64,000 bases of DNA from Cytobacillus dafuensis (GTDB lineage: Bacteria; Bacillota; Bacilli; Bacillales; Cytobacillaceae): assembly GCF_007995155.1 (NCBI RefSeq), contig NZ_CP042593.1:2274001-2338000 (forward strand), written 5' to 3'. This document shows, one piece after another, positions 8,616 to 16,354 of the stretch. Position numbers and translations under genes: made by a program. How positions within the stretch are numbered: the stretch's first letter is position 1; every line of letters starts with the position of its first letter. The notes below the pieces were generated by a model, which ran no database searches, was not told where the DNA came from, and saw only the letters and a program-made list of their open reading frames with translations.

Positions 8616-10019
8616 GTGAAACATTTACTTAGAAATATACCTCCCGTACATGAACTACAAAGGGATGACCGATTTCTCCTTTTAATGAAGAATTACGGGA
8701 TTGATTCGAAATATATGACAAACCAAATGAAATTAGTGCTTGATCATATTCGTAATGAAATGTTGGTTGACCAATGGATGGGACCAGAACCAGGAAGTCA
8801 AGCGTTTATTGATTCATTATTTCAAAAATTTGAAGCCTCGGTCAATCATCAATATAGCTATACGATTAAAAGGGTAATCAATGCAACTGGGACAATCCTA
8901 CATACGAATCTCGGCCGTGCGCGATTAAGTGAAAACGCAGCACAGCATATGCTAGATACGGCTCTTCATTATTCGAATTTGGAGTATATGCTAGATGAAG
9001 GTGTGAGAGGTTCAAGACATAGTCATGTTGAAGCACTTGTAAAAGAATTAACGGGAGCAGAAGCAGCCATGGTCGTGAACAATAATGCTGCTGCTGTATA
9101 TTTAATTCTTAAAGCCTTAGCTGAAAATCAGAATGTAATTGTATCAAGAGGACAACTTGTTGAGATTGGAGGGTCTTTCAGGATTTCTTCTATTATGGAA
9201 GAAAGCGGAGCTCATCTCGTTGAGGTTGGAACTACGAATAAAACACATTTAGCTGATTATGAAAAAGCAATTAACGAACAAACATCAATGATATTAAAAG
9301 TCCACACAAGTAATTTTAAAGTTGTGGGTTTTACAAAGTCGGTGGAGTCAGAAGAATTAGCATTATTGGCAAAAGAGAAGAATGTTATTTTTTATGAGGA
9401 TCTAGGCAGCGGAGCATTATTTGATTTTCGCCAAATAGGTATAGGTGACGAGTCAGTGGTAAAGGAAGTATTAAGGATGGGGGCTGACCTTGTTTCTTTT
9501 AGCGGAGACAAACTATTAGGCGGACCGCAAGCCGGAATAATTGCTGGTAAGAAAGAGTTGATTGATTCGTTGAAGAAACATCAACTTGCACGTGTACTAA
9601 GAGTGGATAAGATGACTCTTGCTGCTCTTGAAGGAACCTTAATTGATTATGCAAAGGGTGAAGATGGGATAAAGAATATTCCAGTTATAAGGGATCTGAT
9701 GGTAACAAGAGAAGAATTGAAACAAAGGACTGAAGTCTTTATTCAAAACTTGCAAACAAATTCTTGCCAATATGATGTTGAAATTCGTGAAAGCTCTGGG
9801 CAGGTAGGTGGAGGAACAATGCCAGATGTAAAACTTCCATCCATTGTTGCAGTTATCAGGCATAAAAAGTTGACGTCTGAGGAATTAGCAAAAAAATTAA
9901 GAACAGAAACTTCTCCTTCCATCGTTGTCCGTATTCAAAAAGAAGAGGTACTTATCGATTTAAGAACTGTTACAATGGAAGAAGAAACGTATATAATCGA
10001 TGCACTTTGTACTTCTTAA
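8616..10019 (+). CDS. selA: L-seryl-tRNA(Sec) selenium transferase
   Basis: A 467-residue PLP enzyme that converts Ser-tRNA(Sec) to Sec-tRNA(Sec) using selenophosphate, acting as a decamer. Family landmarks are INATGTILHTNLGRA near residue 90, GSRHSHVEALVKELTGAEAA near 132-150, and the PLP-lysine motif SFSGDKLLGGPQAG with Lys near 299. The start is GTG 8616 with GGAGGA upstream. It is monocistronic here: selB does not follow, unlike many selAB operons, and a terminator comes directly after. With selD and three UGA genes nearby it shows a working Sec system. Confidence 0.95.
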   Translation: MKHLLRNIPPVHELQRDDRFLLLMKNYGIDSKYMTNQMKLVLDHIRNEMLVDQWMGPEPGSQAFIDSLFQKFEASVNHQYSYTIKRVINATGTILHTNLGRARLSENAAQHMLDTALHYSNLEYMLDEGVRGSRHSHVEALVKELTGAEAAMVVNNNAAAVYLILKALAENQNVIVSRGQLVEIGGSFRISSIMEESGAHLVEVGTTNKTHLADYEKAINEQTSMILKVHTSNFKVVGFTKSVESEELALLAKEKNVIFYEDLGSGALFDFRQIGIGDESVVKEVLRMGADLVSFSGDKLLGGPQAGIIAGKKELIDSLKKHQLARVLRVDKMTLAALEGTLIDYAKGEDGIKNIPVIRDLMVTREELKQRTEVFIQNLQTNSCQYDVEIRESSGQVGGGTMPDVKLPSIVAVIRHKKLTSEELAKKLRTETSPSIVVRIQKEEVLIDLRTVTMEEETYIIDALCTS

Positions 10020-10039
10020 TCATGATAAGAAATCCGCTA

Positions 10040-10077
10040 ATGGCTTCTAATTATTTGTAATTAGAAGCCATAAGTTT
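10040..10077 (+). terminator. Intrinsic terminator of selA
   Basis: Perfect 14-bp stem ATGGCTTCTAATTA/TAATTAGAAGCCAT (10040-10053 and 10058-10071), followed by a T6 run. Confidence 0.9.
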
Positions 10078-10098
10078 TTTAATTTATAGTTTTCTATT

Positions 10099-10242
10099 CT
10101 ACATATCGTGACTTGAGTTATTTTTCTGCCTTGTATGGTTTCTATTTTTTACTTTTTTTGAACCGCTCAATGGTTCTGGTTGACCTGGATTATCTCCTTT
10201 AGGTGCATTTTTTCGCATATCTTTACTATCATTTTTATTCAT
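10099..10242 (-). CDS. sspP: Small acid-soluble spore protein P
   Basis: A 47-residue protein, [18 protein letters not shown] then [18 protein letters not shown], the typical SspP sequence with its conserved C-terminal [10 protein letters not shown]. SspP is a minor spore-core protein expressed in the forespore. The start ATG 10242 was chosen because AGGAGG lies 10 bases upstream; the earlier in-frame ATG at 10251 overlaps that ribosome site. In B. subtilis sspO-sspP lie beside citB, as here, but here an extra small gene on the other strand separates sspP from sspO. Confidence 0.9.
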   Translation of the reverse strand: MNKNDSKDMRKNAPKGDNPGQPEPLSGSKKVKNRNHTRQKNNSSHDM

Positions 10243-10356
10243 ATTGTTCATCCCTCCTAACAATAGCTTGGTGAGATGCTGTAAATTTATACGGAATATT
10301 TTTTTAGCTGTATGCACAATTTAAATGTACAAAATAATAAAGGAGTGAAATAAGGG

Positions 10357-10617
10357 ATGCCATACAATAAGAATAAACAGCAAGCATTCCAAGCTGCTCA
10401 ACAAGGGATGGAGGATGCTCAGGAGTTATATTACGAAATTGTGAGGGACTCAGCCACTTATGGTCATCAGCTAAAACATTTAAAACAAGAAGTCAATGAA
10501 GCTTACGAGCAAATTGAAAATGCACTTGAAGTTGCTTCAGAATCTCAAAAAGCCCAGTTGAAAAAATTTCAGCAGGATTTAAGCAAAATGGTGACCGAAG
10601 TAAACGAATATCAATAA
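10357..10617 (+). CDS. Small coiled-coil protein of unknown function
   Basis: An 86-residue, highly charged, helix-rich protein with Gln-rich N-terminus (MPYNKNKQQAFQAAQQGMED) and heptad-like spacing between residues 30 and 82. A GGAGTGA ribosome site precedes the start. The pattern resembles the small DUF2524/YtzC-type proteins of Bacillus, but I cannot confirm this without a profile search. It lies on the opposite strand to sspP and sspO and is followed by its own terminator and a dispersed repeat. Function not recognised. Confidence 0.7.
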   Translation: MPYNKNKQQAFQAAQQGMEDAQELYYEIVRDSATYGHQLKHLKQEVNEAYEQIENALEVASESQKAQLKKFQQDLSKMVTEVNEYQ

Positions 10618-10665
10618 TATTCCCTGAAAATTAATCATAACGATCGAGCACGATAAACTAAAAAA

Positions 10666-10699
10666 GAGGAAGCGAAAAACCAATCGCTTCCTTTTATTT
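10666..10699 (+). terminator. Intrinsic terminator before repeat copy A1
   Basis: Stem GGAAGCGA/TCGCTTCC (10668-10675 and 10684-10691) followed by TTTTATTTT. Confidence 0.75.
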
Positions 10700-10703
10700 T
10701 ATA

Positions 10704-10893
10704 CATTAAGAAAGTATAAATTGTCAGCGTAGAAGATGTTTCGACGTAGTTGCCAATTTTAGGAATTAAGTACGACGGACAGGATGTCCTATTCGTGCGA
10801 ATGCCACAGGACGTGGCATGTATGAGCGCGATAAGTGCAACTACGCCTCTGTCATCTCCTTTCCAAAGCTCGCCACTCGGCGAGTTTTCTTTA
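10704..10893 (+). repeat. Dispersed repeat family A, copy 1
   Basis: About 190 bases, GC-richer than its surroundings, closely matching the copy at 24597-24784. It contains the palindromic core GCCACAGGACGTGGC and ends in a hairpin CTCGCC/GGCGAG followed by TTTTCTTTA. The last three bases are the stop codon of the minus-strand sspO gene. Several long ORFs across it are artefacts of its base composition. Confidence 0.85.
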
Positions 10894-11040
10894 TTGATTT
10901 TTCTTTCGTTTCTTATTATTCTGCTTCTGGGCTTCAGATAATGGTTCGTTTGAAAATTCTTCGTTAAATCCAGCTCCCATACCTTGTCCTTTGGCTGCAT
11001 TCATGCCTGGAATGACATGATTCGCTTTTCTTTTACCCAT
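10891..11040 (-). CDS. sspO: Small acid-soluble spore protein O
   Basis: A 49-residue protein [20 protein letters not shown] followed by [20 protein letters not shown], the SspO (CotK) sequence. It is a forespore-specific minor spore protein. The gene is divergent from acnA, exactly as sspO and citB are in B. subtilis. A GGAGGTGATTGACG ribosome site precedes the start. Repeat copy A1 ends on its stop codon. Confidence 0.92.
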   Translation of the reverse strand: MGKRKANHVIPGMNAAKGQGMGAGFNEEFSNEPLSEAQKQNNKKRKKNQ

Positions 11041-11261
11041 CGTCAATCACCTCCATCAACTATTTTTTCGCAATAATTGCAGGAATATGTAAACCTTCAT
11101 TTTAATCCTTCTACACATGTTAAATAAGAAAAAAATTTTGTAACATAGTAAAGTTCATAAGAAATGAGCTTTACTAAAATCGAAAATCCTTTTCGTTTTA
11201 CATCTTATTAATATAAAATCAAATAAAATCGATTTTTATATAAGAAAAACTTATCAAAAAC

Positions 11262-11279
11262 AATAACTTTCTTGTTATT
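11262..11279 (+). promoter_or_regulatory. Dyad upstream of acnA, possible CcpC-type site
   Basis: AATAAC-TTTCTT-GTTATT is a perfect 6+6 dyad with ATAA/TTAT ends, resembling the ATAA-N7-TTAT half-sites bound by the citrate-responsive regulator CcpC at citB in B. subtilis. It lies about 125 bases upstream of the start. The rest of the 360-base sspO/acnA intergenic region is AT-rich with no gene. Confidence 0.4.
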
Positions 11280-11404
11280 TACTTATATAGAAGGTTGTAT
11301 TAAGATTAGAATTGTTAGAAATGTAAAGATGGACGAAAATTGCATCTTTTCGACAATTGTTAAACTCTTACACGGAATAATCTTTAAAAAGGGGGAAATT
11401 ACCC

Positions 11405-14113
11405 ATGGTGAAAAATGATGTATTTAATTCCCGTAAATCTTTTGATTTAAATGGGAAGCGTTACAATTACTATCACTTAGGCGCTTTAGAAAATTCTGGC
11501 GTCGGCAATGTATCTAAATTACCTTATTCTATTAAAGTATTATTAGAATCTGTCCTTCGACAATATGACGGACGTGTTATTACGAAAGAACATGTTGAAA
11601 ACTTAGCAAAATGGGGTACTGATGAAGTAAAAGAGGTTGATGTACCTTTCAAGCCCTCACGTGTAATCCTTCAAGACTTCACAGGTGTTCCTGCTGTAGT
11701 TGACTTAGCATCACTTCGTAAAGCGATGGCTGATATGGGTGGAGATCCAGACAAAATCAATCCGCTTAAGCCGGTTGACCTTGTCATTGACCACTCTGTT
11801 CAAGTCGATAAATTCGGAACTGCTGAAGCTCTTGGTTTAAATATGGAGCTTGAATTCGAACGTAATGCAGAGCGCTATCAATTCTTAAGCTGGGCGCAAA
11901 AAGCATTCGATAATTATCGCGCTGTGCCGCCAGCAACAGGTATCGTTCACCAAGTAAACTTGGAATACCTTGCAAATGTTGTTCATGCTCTTGAAAATGA
12001 AGCTGGAGAATTTGAAGCATTCCCAGACTCTTTAGTAGGAACAGATTCACATACAACAATGATCAATGGTATTGGTGTATTAGGTTGGGGTGTTGGAGGA
12101 ATTGAAGCAGAAGCAGGAATGCTTGGTCAGCCTTCATATTTCCCAGTTCCTGAAGTTGTAGGGGTTAAACTAACAGGGGAACTTCCAGATGGTGCTACTG
12201 CTACTGACCTTGCATTAAAAGTTACTCAAGTACTTCGTGCTCACGGTGTTGTTGGTAAATTTGTAGAATTCTTCGGTTCAGGAGTAACTGCATTACCACT
12301 AGCGGATCGTGCAACAATTGCAAATATGGCTCCAGAGTATGGTGCAACTTGTGGTTTCTTCCCAATTGATGCGGAATCATTAGAGTATATGCGTTTAACA
12401 GGTCGTTCTGAAGAACAAATCCAAATTGTTGAAACATATTGTAAAGAAAATGGATTATTCTTCGATCCTTTATTAGAACCAGTATATACAAATGTTATTG
12501 ATATAAATCTTGCTGAAATCGAAGCAAATCTTTCTGGTCCTAAGCGTCCACAAGACTTAATTCCTTTATCTGCAATGAAGAAGGAATTTAATAAATCAAT
12601 TACGGCTCCACAAGGAAACCAAGGCTTTGGTCTAGATGAGAAAGAAATCAACAAAGAGATTACTGTTAACTTTAATAATGGCGATTCAACTGAAATGAAA
12701 ACAGGTGCTGTGGCAATTGCAGCTATTACGAGCTGTACAAATACATCTAATCCATATGTATTAGTAGGTGCAGGTTTAGTTGCAAAAAAAGCAGTTGAAC
12801 TTGGTATGGAAGTTCCTAAGTTTGTAAAAACGTCATTAGCACCGGGATCTAAGGTTGTAACTGGCTATTTACGTGATTCAGGTCTTCAACCATATCTTGA
12901 TCAACTAGGTTTTAATATTGTTGGATATGGATGTACGACTTGTATCGGAAACTCTGGTCCACTAAAAGACGAAATAGAAAAAGCAATTGCAGAGAGCGAT
13001 CTTCTAGTTACATCAGTTCTATCTGGAAACCGTAACTTTGAAGGCCGTATTCATCCGCTTGTGAAAGCAAACTATTTAGCTTCTCCACCGCTAGTAGTCG
13101 CGTATGCACTTGCAGGAACTGTTGATATCGATCTTAAAAATGATCCAATTGGTAAAGATAAAGAAGGAAACGATGTCTTCTTTAAAGATATCTGGCCTTC
13201 AACTGCTGAAATTAATGATGTTGTTAAGCAAACTGTTACACCTGAATTATTCCGTAAAGAATATGAAAATGTATTTGGTGATAATGCTCTTTGGAATAAA
13301 ATTCAAACAAGCAATGAACCACTTTATACATTTGACGATACATCAACATATATTCAAAACCCGCCATTCTTTGAAGGATTAAAAGCAGATCCAGATGAAG
13401 TAAAACCATTAGATGGTTTACGAGTTGTGGGTAAATTTGGAGACTCTGTAACAACAGACCATATCTCTCCAGCAGGTGCAATTGGAAAAAATACACCAGC
13501 AGGTAAATATTTACTTGAAAATGGTGTTGAAGTTCGCGATTTCAACTCTTATGGATCTCGTCGTGGTAACCATGAGGTTATGATGCGTGGTACATTTGCA
13601 AATATTCGTATTCGAAACCAAATCGCACCAGGTACAGAAGGCGGATTCACAACTTACTGGCCAACTGGCGATGTAATGTCGATTTACGATGCTTGTATGA
13701 AGTACAAAGCGGATGGAACAGGACTTGCCGTACTTGCAGGTAAGGATTATGGTATGGGTTCTTCTCGTGACTGGGCTGCAAAAGGTACAAACCTTTTAGG
13801 AATTAAAACAGTTATCGCAGAAAGCTATGAGCGTATTCACCGTTCTAACCTAGTATTAATGGGAGTTCTTCCTCTTCAATTTAAGGAAGGCGAAAGTACT
13901 GAAACTCTTGGTCTAACAGGTAAAGAAACAATCGATGTTCAAGTCGATGAAAATGTAAAACCTCGAGACCTTGTTAAAGTAACAGCTACTGATGAAAACG
14001 GAAATAAGAAGGAATTTGAAGTTCTTGTACGTTTTGACTCAGAAGTAGAAATTGATTACTACCGTCACGGTGGAATTCTACAAATGGTTCTTCGCGAGAA
14101 ATTAGCAAATTAA
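11405..14113 (+). CDS. acnA: Aconitate hydratase A
   Basis: A 902-residue [4Fe-4S] enzyme of the TCA cycle converting citrate to isocitrate via cis-aconitate; the Bacillus orthologue (CitB) also binds RNA when iron is scarce. Landmarks are [22 protein letters not shown] near 208-230, cluster ligands in [10 protein letters not shown] (Cys near 445) and [10 protein letters not shown] (two Cys near 511-514), and the swivelling domain motif [20 protein letters not shown] near 715-735 with [16 protein letters not shown]. The start ATG 11405 follows AAAGGGGGAAATTACCC. It stands alone with its own terminator. Confidence 0.97.
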   Translation: MVKNDVFNSRKSFDLNGKRYNYYHLGALENSGVGNVSKLPYSIKVLLESVLRQYDGRVITKEHVENLAKWGTDEVKEVDVPFKPSRVILQDFTGVPAVVDLASLRKAMADMGGDPDKINPLKPVDLVIDHSVQVDKFGTAEALGLNMELEFERNAERYQFLSWAQKAFDNYRAVPPATGIVHQVNLEYLANVVHALENEAGEFEAFPDSLVGTDSHTTMINGIGVLGWGVGGIEAEAGMLGQPSYFPVPEVVGVKLTGELPDGATATDLALKVTQVLRAHGVVGKFVEFFGSGVTALPLADRATIANMAPEYGATCGFFPIDAESLEYMRLTGRSEEQIQIVETYCKENGLFFDPLLEPVYTNVIDINLAEIEANLSGPKRPQDLIPLSAMKKEFNKSITAPQGNQGFGLDEKEINKEITVNFNNGDSTEMKTGAVAIAAITSCTNTSNPYVLVGAGLVAKKAVELGMEVPKFVKTSLAPGSKVVTGYLRDSGLQPYLDQLGFNIVGYGCTTCIGNSGPLKDEIEKAIAESDLLVTSVLSGNRNFEGRIHPLVKANYLASPPLVVAYALAGTVDIDLKNDPIGKDKEGNDVFFKDIWPSTAEINDVVKQTVTPELFRKEYENVFGDNALWNKIQTSNEPLYTFDDTSTYIQNPPFFEGLKADPDEVKPLDGLRVVGKFGDSVTTDHISPAGAIGKNTPAGKYLLENGVEVRDFNSYGSRRGNHEVMMRGTFANIRIRNQIAPGTEGGFTTYWPTGDVMSIYDACMKYKADGTGLAVLAGKDYGMGSSRDWAAKGTNLLGIKTVIAESYERIHRSNLVLMGVLPLQFKEGESTETLGLTGKETIDVQVDENVKPRDLVKVTATDENGNKKEFEVLVRFDSEVEIDYYRHGGILQMVLREKLAN

Positions 14114-14127
14114 TAAATGATTAATAT

Positions 14128-14168
14128 AGACGTGTGGTTTCATTATGAAATCACACGTCTTTTTTTAT
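14128..14168 (+). terminator. Intrinsic terminator of acnA
   Basis: A 16-bp stem with one wobble pair (14128-14143 and 14145-14160), followed by T7. Confidence 0.9.
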
Positions 14169-14249
14169 TAGTGGATACAAATATTTATTTTTACAAATCA
14201 TGTAAGCTTTTGTATTGTATAGAAAGAACCGATAATCGGAGGCTGGAAA

Positions 14250-14663
14250 ATGGAAGCGATATTTATAGGACCTTTTATCATCAAATATGAATGGGTATGG
14301 CTAATTATTTCTTTTATTAGTGCATATTTCATGATGAAATATAAAACGAAAACAGACCGAGAATTTCAACCATTTTTCATGGATTCTGTCATAAATGCTG
14401 TCATAATTGGATTTATTACCTTTAAACTTAGTATAGTATTGTTTCAACCTTCAATCTTAAAAAATCCACTATTAATTCTTTACTCATCAGGAGGAAAAAA
14501 GGGGATCATAATTGGATTAGTATTAGGACTCATTTATATAGTATGGAAACATAAAAAAGGAAAATGGTCTTTATACGTTTGGATAAGTTCAATTGTTTAC
14601 GGTATTGTCACATTTTTCATTACTTTTTGGCTTTCGAGAACCTTATTTTTTCTTATCGTCTAG
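14250..14663 (+). CDS. Small integral membrane protein, partly Lgt-like
   Basis: A 137-residue protein with four predicted membrane segments (about 8-28, 47-68, 86-104, 112-135) and a basic C-terminal loop KHKKGK. The segment LLILYSSGGKKGIIIGLVLG loosely recalls the GGL-containing region of prolipoprotein diacylglyceryl transferase, but the protein is half that length and lacks the essential Lgt His/Arg motifs. It precedes a thioredoxin-like gene on the same strand, which suggests a membrane thiol or redox partnership without proof. Start supported by GGAGG. Confidence 0.6.
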   Translation: MEAIFIGPFIIKYEWVWLIISFISAYFMMKYKTKTDREFQPFFMDSVINAVIIGFITFKLSIVLFQPSILKNPLLILYSSGGKKGIIIGLVLGLIYIVWKHKKGKWSLYVWISSIVYGIVTFFITFWLSRTLFFLIV

Positions 14664-14686
14664 GTTACAATACGGTTAAATAGGAT

Positions 14687-14757
14687 AACCCCCACTAAGG
14701 AATGTTTTTGTTGACTCGACTTCTCGAAGAGGGTACAGCCCGTTAATCTGCGAAAAA
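14687..14757. repeat. Partial member of the CCCCCACT repeat family
   Basis: It begins AACCCCCACTAAGGAATG and ends GCCCGTTAATCTGCGAAAA. The latter is the reverse complement of the left edge of the repeat block at 19174. It separates the membrane protein from the thioredoxin-like gene. Confidence 0.6.
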
Positions 14758-14770
14758 AGGTGTTGAACAG

Positions 14771-15289
14771 ATGATAAAGAAGATATTCGCCGGAATTGTA
14801 TTATTTGGGTTAATGACAGTTGCGATCGTTCAAGCAATGGAGAAGGAAGAACCTAGGCCTAAAAATGATGATCGTCTTACAGGTTTGAGTGTTGGTTTAA
14901 AGGCTCCAGATTTTGAATTGAAAAATTTAAAAGGTGAAACAGTTAAACTGTCAGATTATAAAGGTCAGAAGGTCATGTTAAATTTCTGGGCTACATGGTG
15001 CCCTCCATGCAAAGCAGAAATGCCGGATATGCAGAAATTTTATACAGAATCTGGCGATAATAATGCAATTTTAGCCATTAATATAGATCCTGAATATGAT
15101 GTTGCGGGATTTGCAAAAGAATTAGGTCTTGATTTTACAATTCTTCTCGATGATCAAGATAAAGTGAACACAGCCTATAAAATCTTAACCATCCCAACAA
15201 CATTTTTTATTGATGAGGATGGAATCATCACACACAAACATTTAAGTGCAATGTCGATCGAAACGATGAGAAAATATTCAGGATTATAA
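14771..15289 (+). CDS. Membrane-anchored TlpA/ResA-like thiol-disulfide oxidoreductase (YneN-like)
   Basis: A 172-residue protein with one N-terminal membrane anchor (about 5-22), then an AhpC/TSA-like redoxin domain on the outer face. The active site is FWATWCPPCKAEMP (Cys near 79 and 82) and the cis-proline is in TIPTTFFIDEDG. It would reduce extracytoplasmic disulfides such as those of apocytochromes, but the partner is unknown. It occupies the yneN position after citB in B. subtilis. Confidence 0.88.
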   Translation: MIKKIFAGIVLFGLMTVAIVQAMEKEEPRPKNDDRLTGLSVGLKAPDFELKNLKGETVKLSDYKGQKVMLNFWATWCPPCKAEMPDMQKFYTESGDNNAILAINIDPEYDVAGFAKELGLDFTILLDDQDKVNTAYKILTIPTTFFIDEDGIITHKHLSAMSIETMRKYSGL

Positions 15290-15474
15290 GCATTGAGCAT
15301 CAACAAAAAAGCTGGTGTTTTTTTATGGCTGTATTAAAGCTCAGTATTAATAATGCTAACAGTTAAGTTAAACATATAAAAAAGAAATATATAATTTTCG
15401 AAAATTTGTAATAATTTAAAGGTTTTTTGTCCATAATAACTGTTAATATAGGATTAAAGGAAGGTGAAATTGTA

Positions 15475-15606
15475 ATGAGAAAACCTAGAAAACGCTCATT
15501 CGCCGAACTTGTTTTAGAAAATAAGCGACAGATATTAAAAGATCAGTCTGCTATGGAGAAAATAGAAGAAAAATTAGAAGAAAAACGGCTTCATAAAGCA
15601 GAATAA
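15475..15606 (+). CDS. fbpB: FbpB-like small basic protein
   Basis: A 43-residue basic protein: MRKPRKRSFAELVLENKRQI then helix-forming LKDQSAMEKIEEKLEEKRLH. The opening MRKPRK.SF.ELV matches the FbpB/FbpC family, the Fur-regulated basic proteins that assist the FsrA iron-sparing small RNA in B. subtilis. The ribosome site AAGGAAGGTGA supports the ATG. I do not see a clear Fur box upstream, so iron control is uncertain here. Confidence 0.75.
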   Translation: MRKPRKRSFAELVLENKRQILKDQSAMEKIEEKLEEKRLHKAE

Positions 15607-15627
15607 CATTCATTTCCATTAATAAAA

Positions 15628-15668
15628 CCCTCCTCAAAGTCACATACTTTAATTGAGGAGGGATTTTT
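15628..15668 (+). terminator. Intrinsic terminator after fbpB, overlapping the sspN ribosome site
   Basis: Perfect 10-bp stem CCCTCCTCAA/TTGAGGAGGG (15628-15637 and 15653-15662) followed by ATTTTTT. The 3' arm contains GAGGAGGG, which is also the ribosome-binding site of sspN (ATG at 15670). Confidence 0.85.
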
Positions 15669-15669
15669 T

Positions 15670-15813
15670 ATGAGTAACCCGAAAAGGGACGCTAGGAAAT
15701 TTAATCCTAACCACATAGGTACGCAACCTCGTGGTTATGGAGGTAATAATGGAAAGAAAATGCAGAGTAATACAGGTGGAACCCCTCAAGTAATACAAAC
15801 AAAAGGTGAATAA
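15670..15813 (+). CDS. sspN: Small acid-soluble spore protein N
   Basis: A 47-residue protein: MSNPKRDARKFNPNHIGTQP, then RGYGGNNGKKMQ, ending QVIQTKGE. The NHIGTQPRG.GGN.GKKM core is the SspN signature. It is a minor forespore-expressed spore-core protein. As in B. subtilis it lies upstream of tlp; here each gene has its own terminator. Its Shine-Dalgarno sequence is buried in the preceding terminator hairpin. Confidence 0.9.
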   Translation: MSNPKRDARKFNPNHIGTQPRGYGGNNGKKMQSNTGGTPQVIQTKGE

Positions 15814-15825
15814 CACTTTCATAAG

Positions 15826-15862
15826 CCCGCTGCATCATTATTCAGATGCAGCGGGTTATTAC
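15826..15862 (+). terminator. Intrinsic terminator of sspN
   Basis: Perfect 11-bp stem CCCGCTGCATC/GATGCAGCGGG (15826-15836 and 15845-15855), followed by TTATTA. Confidence 0.8.
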
Positions 15863-15969
15863 TATTGGTTAAGTTTTAGTATAGCCGCCACACTTTTCCG
15901 TTGATATTTTTTCTTTGAATTCACAAACTAAATTTGTATCACCACTTAATCAATAGGAGGAATAATAAA

Positions 15970-16221
15970 ATGACATTTAACAACAAACCGAAGCCTGATG
16001 ATAGAAGTGATAATGTTGAAAAACTACAAACAATGGTAGAAAATACGATGGAAAATATAAATGATGCCAATGAGACAATGCAGTTTGCTGATGGAGAGGA
16101 ACGTGCAAAGATTGCAGCGAAAAACGAACGTCGTAAGGAAAGCATTCAGGCAATGAAGGAAGAAATTCAAGATGAAAGTCAAGCACGTCAAAATGGCTTT
16201 AAAGAAAATAATTATCAATAG
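15970..16221 (+). CDS. tlp: Small acid-soluble spore protein Tlp
   Basis: An 83-residue, very hydrophilic, helical protein: MTFNNKPKPDDRSDNVEKLQ followed by MVENTMENINDANETM, the Tlp (thioredoxin-like protein) spore family. It is a spore-core component with no demonstrated enzyme activity. The start ATG 15970 has AGGAGG nine bases upstream; an extended ORF from 15934 runs through that ribosome site and is rejected. Confidence 0.9.
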   Translation: MTFNNKPKPDDRSDNVEKLQTMVENTMENINDANETMQFADGEERAKIAAKNERRKESIQAMKEEIQDESQARQNGFKENNYQ

Positions 16222-16248
16222 AGAGCGTGGAATACTTCTGTAGACATA

Positions 16249-16278
16249 GAAGACCTGATTCTGTTATCAGGTCTTTTT
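16249..16278 (+). terminator. Intrinsic terminator of tlp
   Basis: Stem AGACCTGAT/ATCAGGTCT (16251-16259 and 16266-16274) followed by TTTT. Confidence 0.85.
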
Positions 16279-16354
16279 AAGCTCTTCTTTTTTTCCATTG
16301 AAGGAAATATGATATGATTAGTATTGGAAATTGAATAGAAGAAGTGATATTTCG

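Noticed and set aside
10635..11000. 121-residue minus-strand ORF and 63-residue plus-strand ORF
   Set aside because: Both cover repeat family A copy 1 and the sspO gene in the wrong frame; no ribosome site.
15290..15330. Terminator after the YneN-like gene
   Set aside because: The arms CATCAAC and GCTGGTG pair poorly, although a T-run follows; not listed.
16331..16354. TTG start at 16331 for the tandem AAA+ protein
   Set aside because: The ATG at 16355 has a GAAG-type ribosome site at usable distance and TTG 16331 has none.
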